Assembly (NCBI RefSeq): GCF_003264365.1
Contig: NZ_PYAK01000002.1
Span: 186,001-250,000, forward strand
Origin: Micromonospora noduli
GTDB lineage: Bacteria; Actinomycetota; Actinomycetes; Mycobacteriales; Micromonosporaceae
DNA length: 64,000 nt
Reading direction: 5' to 3'
The notes under the pieces were generated by a model. The model ran no database searches, was not told where the DNA came from, and saw only the letters and a list, made by a program, of their open reading frames with translations. The translations under genes and the position numbers were made by a program. Of this stretch, positions 62,648 to 64,000 are shown in pieces. How positions within the stretch are numbered: position 1 is the first letter of the stretch; each line of letters begins with the position of its first letter.

Positions 62648-64000
62648 GTGCGACTCCTCGGGCGTCTTCTGCACTTCACCCTCAGCCTCGGTCTGCTGTT
62701 CATCGTCGCCCTGCCGTTGGCCAACCTCGCCGCGCTCGGTGGCCTGGTCGCGGGGGCCGCCGTGGTCCTCGGGGTCGCCGGTGTCGTGCTGGTCGGACGC
62801 GCCTCCTGGGTTCGGGTACGCACACCTGACGATGTGCACGGCGGCACGCTGGCGGGCCGGGTGGCGCCGGCATTCGTCCGGCGGGACTGGGCCTGGCCGC
62901 AGTACTTCGCCGCTCAGGTGCTGCTCGACGCCCGGGCGCTTGTGGAACGCGTGCGGCTGATCACCCGTACGGTCTGGGTCCGGCCCTACCGGTGGGCCCG
63001 CGCCCACCGACTGAGGTGGTGGTGGCCGTTCTACATGCCGGTCCTCGCCTCGCAGGCCGGGGTGACGGTGGGCGTGGTGGCCGGCGTGCTGGGCGCCGGG
63101 TTGGTAACCGCCGGCGTCTCGGCGGCCGCCTGGCTGGTCGGCGTACCGGTGGTTCTGCTGCTGCGGGGCTTGGACGCGGGCTGGCAGACGGTGTTCGGCG
63201 CGCGGGCGAGCTGCCGGCGCTGCCATCAGCTCGCGGCGGTCCCGGCGTACCGCTGCCGTGGACCGCACCCGCCTGGCGACCGGCTGACCGGCGCGGACCT
63301 GCACCGGGATCTGCGTCCCGGGCGGCTGGGCGTGCTGTGGCGGCGCTGCGGTTGCGGCGTCCTACTGCCCACCACCGTCCTGCGCGCGGCATTCAGCCAC
63401 CAACTGGAGGCCTGCTGCCCCAGCTGCACCAAAGCACTGCTGCCGGGCGCCGGAGTGGTCACCGACGTACGGATGCCGGTGTTCGGGGCCGCCTCGGCGG
63501 GCAAGACCCAGCTGATCATGTCGGCCCTGGCGGGCCTGGAGCAGTCCGCGAAGCGGGTCGGCGTCGCGGTGGCCCTACCGGACGAGCACAGCCGGCAACA
63601 ACACGAGGTGTACGCGCGGCTGATGCGCGAGGGGGCATCGCCGGCCAAGACCGAGGCGGCCGGCCCGCCGGTGGCCGTCACCCTCCGGCTGGCCCGAGGG
63701 CCACGGGTGGCGCTGGTGCACCTCTTCGACGCGGCCGGCGAGAACCTGGTCGACCGCGAGCAGAATGCCCGGCTCGCGTACCTTGACCACGCGCGTTCCC
63801 TGATCTACGTACTCGACCCGTTCTCGGTCCGTCGGGTGCGCGACGAGTTCGCTCATGGGGCGCCGGAGATCTTCGCGGTCGCAAACCCGGCGACCTACGA
63901 CCCGGAGGACGCCTACAACGCGACAGTGCAGCGGTTGCAGGAGTTCGGCGTCCCCACCGGCCGTCGGCGGCTCGCCTTCGTGGTGTCCAAGGCGGACCTG
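62648..64000 (+). CDS. Membrane zinc-ribbon GTPase (partial, runs off right edge)
   Basis: 451 residues visible from GTG 62648. The N-terminus has a hydrophobic hairpin (LSLGLLFIVALPLANLAALGGLVAGAAVVLG, read in two parts), and another membrane pair lies near 140-190. Zinc-binding Cys clusters follow (CRRCHQ, CGCG, CCPSCTK, about 195-265). The GTPase core starts with G1 GAASAGKT at 280-287, G3 DAAGEN from 361, and G4 SKAD at 447-450, where the window ends. It resembles the preceding soluble GTPase, so the operon holds a soluble and a membrane GTPase around the GAP1 gene. Further genes may follow. Confidence 0.8.
   Translation, partial: MRLLGRLLHFTLSLGLLFIVALPLANLAALGGLVAGAAVVLGVAGVVLVGRASWVRVRTPDDVHGGTLAGRVAPAFVRRDWAWPQYFAAQVLLDARALVERVRLITRTVWVRPYRWARAHRLRWWWPFYMPVLASQAGVTVGVVAGVLGAGLVTAGVSAAAWLVGVPVVLLLRGLDAGWQTVFGARASCRRCHQLAAVPAYRCRGPHPPGDRLTGADLHRDLRPGRLGVLWRRCGCGVLLPTTVLRAAFSHQLEACCPSCTKALLPGAGVVTDVRMPVFGAASAGKTQLIMSALAGLEQSAKRVGVAVALPDEHSRQQHEVYARLMREGASPAKTEAAGPPVAVTLRLARGPRVALVHLFDAAGENLVDREQNARLAYLDHARSLIYVLDPFSVRRVRDEFAHGAPEIFAVANPATYDPEDAYNATVQRLQEFGVPTGRRRLAFVVSKADL

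Noticed and set aside
1..64000. CRISPR arrays, tRNA or rRNA genes, insertion sequences
   Set aside because: No spaced direct repeats, cloverleaf-like segments, rRNA motifs or transposase frames were recognised on either strand.

Overview
The window is very GC-rich DNA with dense, often 4-base-overlapping genes, actinobacterial-type regulators, a SigE-family sigma factor and many GTG starts. This fits a soil actinomycete, most likely a Micromonospora relative; the genus is an inference from gene style, with no marker gene to prove it. No rRNA, tRNA, CRISPR array or insertion sequence was seen.

The left part (1-16 kb) is a carbohydrate region. An ABC importer operon (1-3117, minus strand) diverges from a LacI regulator. 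Next comes a secreted GH67 alpha-glucuronidase with an accessory C-terminus. CAAC...GTTG dyads lie in front of both the transporter and the glycosidase, which suggests one LacI regulon. An ArsR/SDR/MFS locus (8-11.3 kb) converges on a Tat-exported GH95 alpha-L-fucosidase-like enzyme, whose promoter carries an ACATCnGATGT dyad. A DUF3800 gene follows. From 15.7 to 24 kb lie ordinary accessory genes: an MmyB-type XRE regulator facing a DUF1330 gene, an alpha/beta hydrolase, a TetR regulator, a sigma factor coupled to a membrane protein with HAF-like repeats, a MalY-type aminotransferase and a secreted SMP-30-like protein.

At 24-29 kb a CHAT-NB-ARC-TPR protein (1360 aa) diverges from a 53-aa protein coupled to a small membrane protein. 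A HAD hydrolase and an MpaB-type oxygenase follow. From 30.7 to 37.4 kb is a complete oligosaccharide uptake locus: GH3 glycosidase, two permeases and a binding lipoprotein, divergent from a second LacI gene, with a clear promoter and AACGTT-centred operator. It has the layout of xylobiose (bxl-type) loci, and together with GH67 it would suit glucuronoxylan breakdown. A GH15 enzyme, a small secreted protein and a HelR-like RNA polymerase recycling ATPase close this section.

The right third (44-64 kb) is the most unusual part and looks like a large NTP-dependent conflict (defence or regulated death) island. A CHAT protease is paired with a CHAT-like partner that has lost both catalytic residues. 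Convergent to these is a translationally coupled operon vWA - nucleotide-cyclase-like - caspase. Divergent from that, across a 14-bp-arm palindrome, runs GrpE - Hsp70 - large beta-domain protein - zinc-ribbon GTPase - GAP1-like protein - membrane zinc-ribbon GTPase, the last cut by the window edge. GTPase/GAP1 systems have been predicted by comparative genomics. The union here with a chaperone pair, a vWA sensor, a cyclase-like protein and a caspase under one bidirectional control region is the main candidate for a little-described system.
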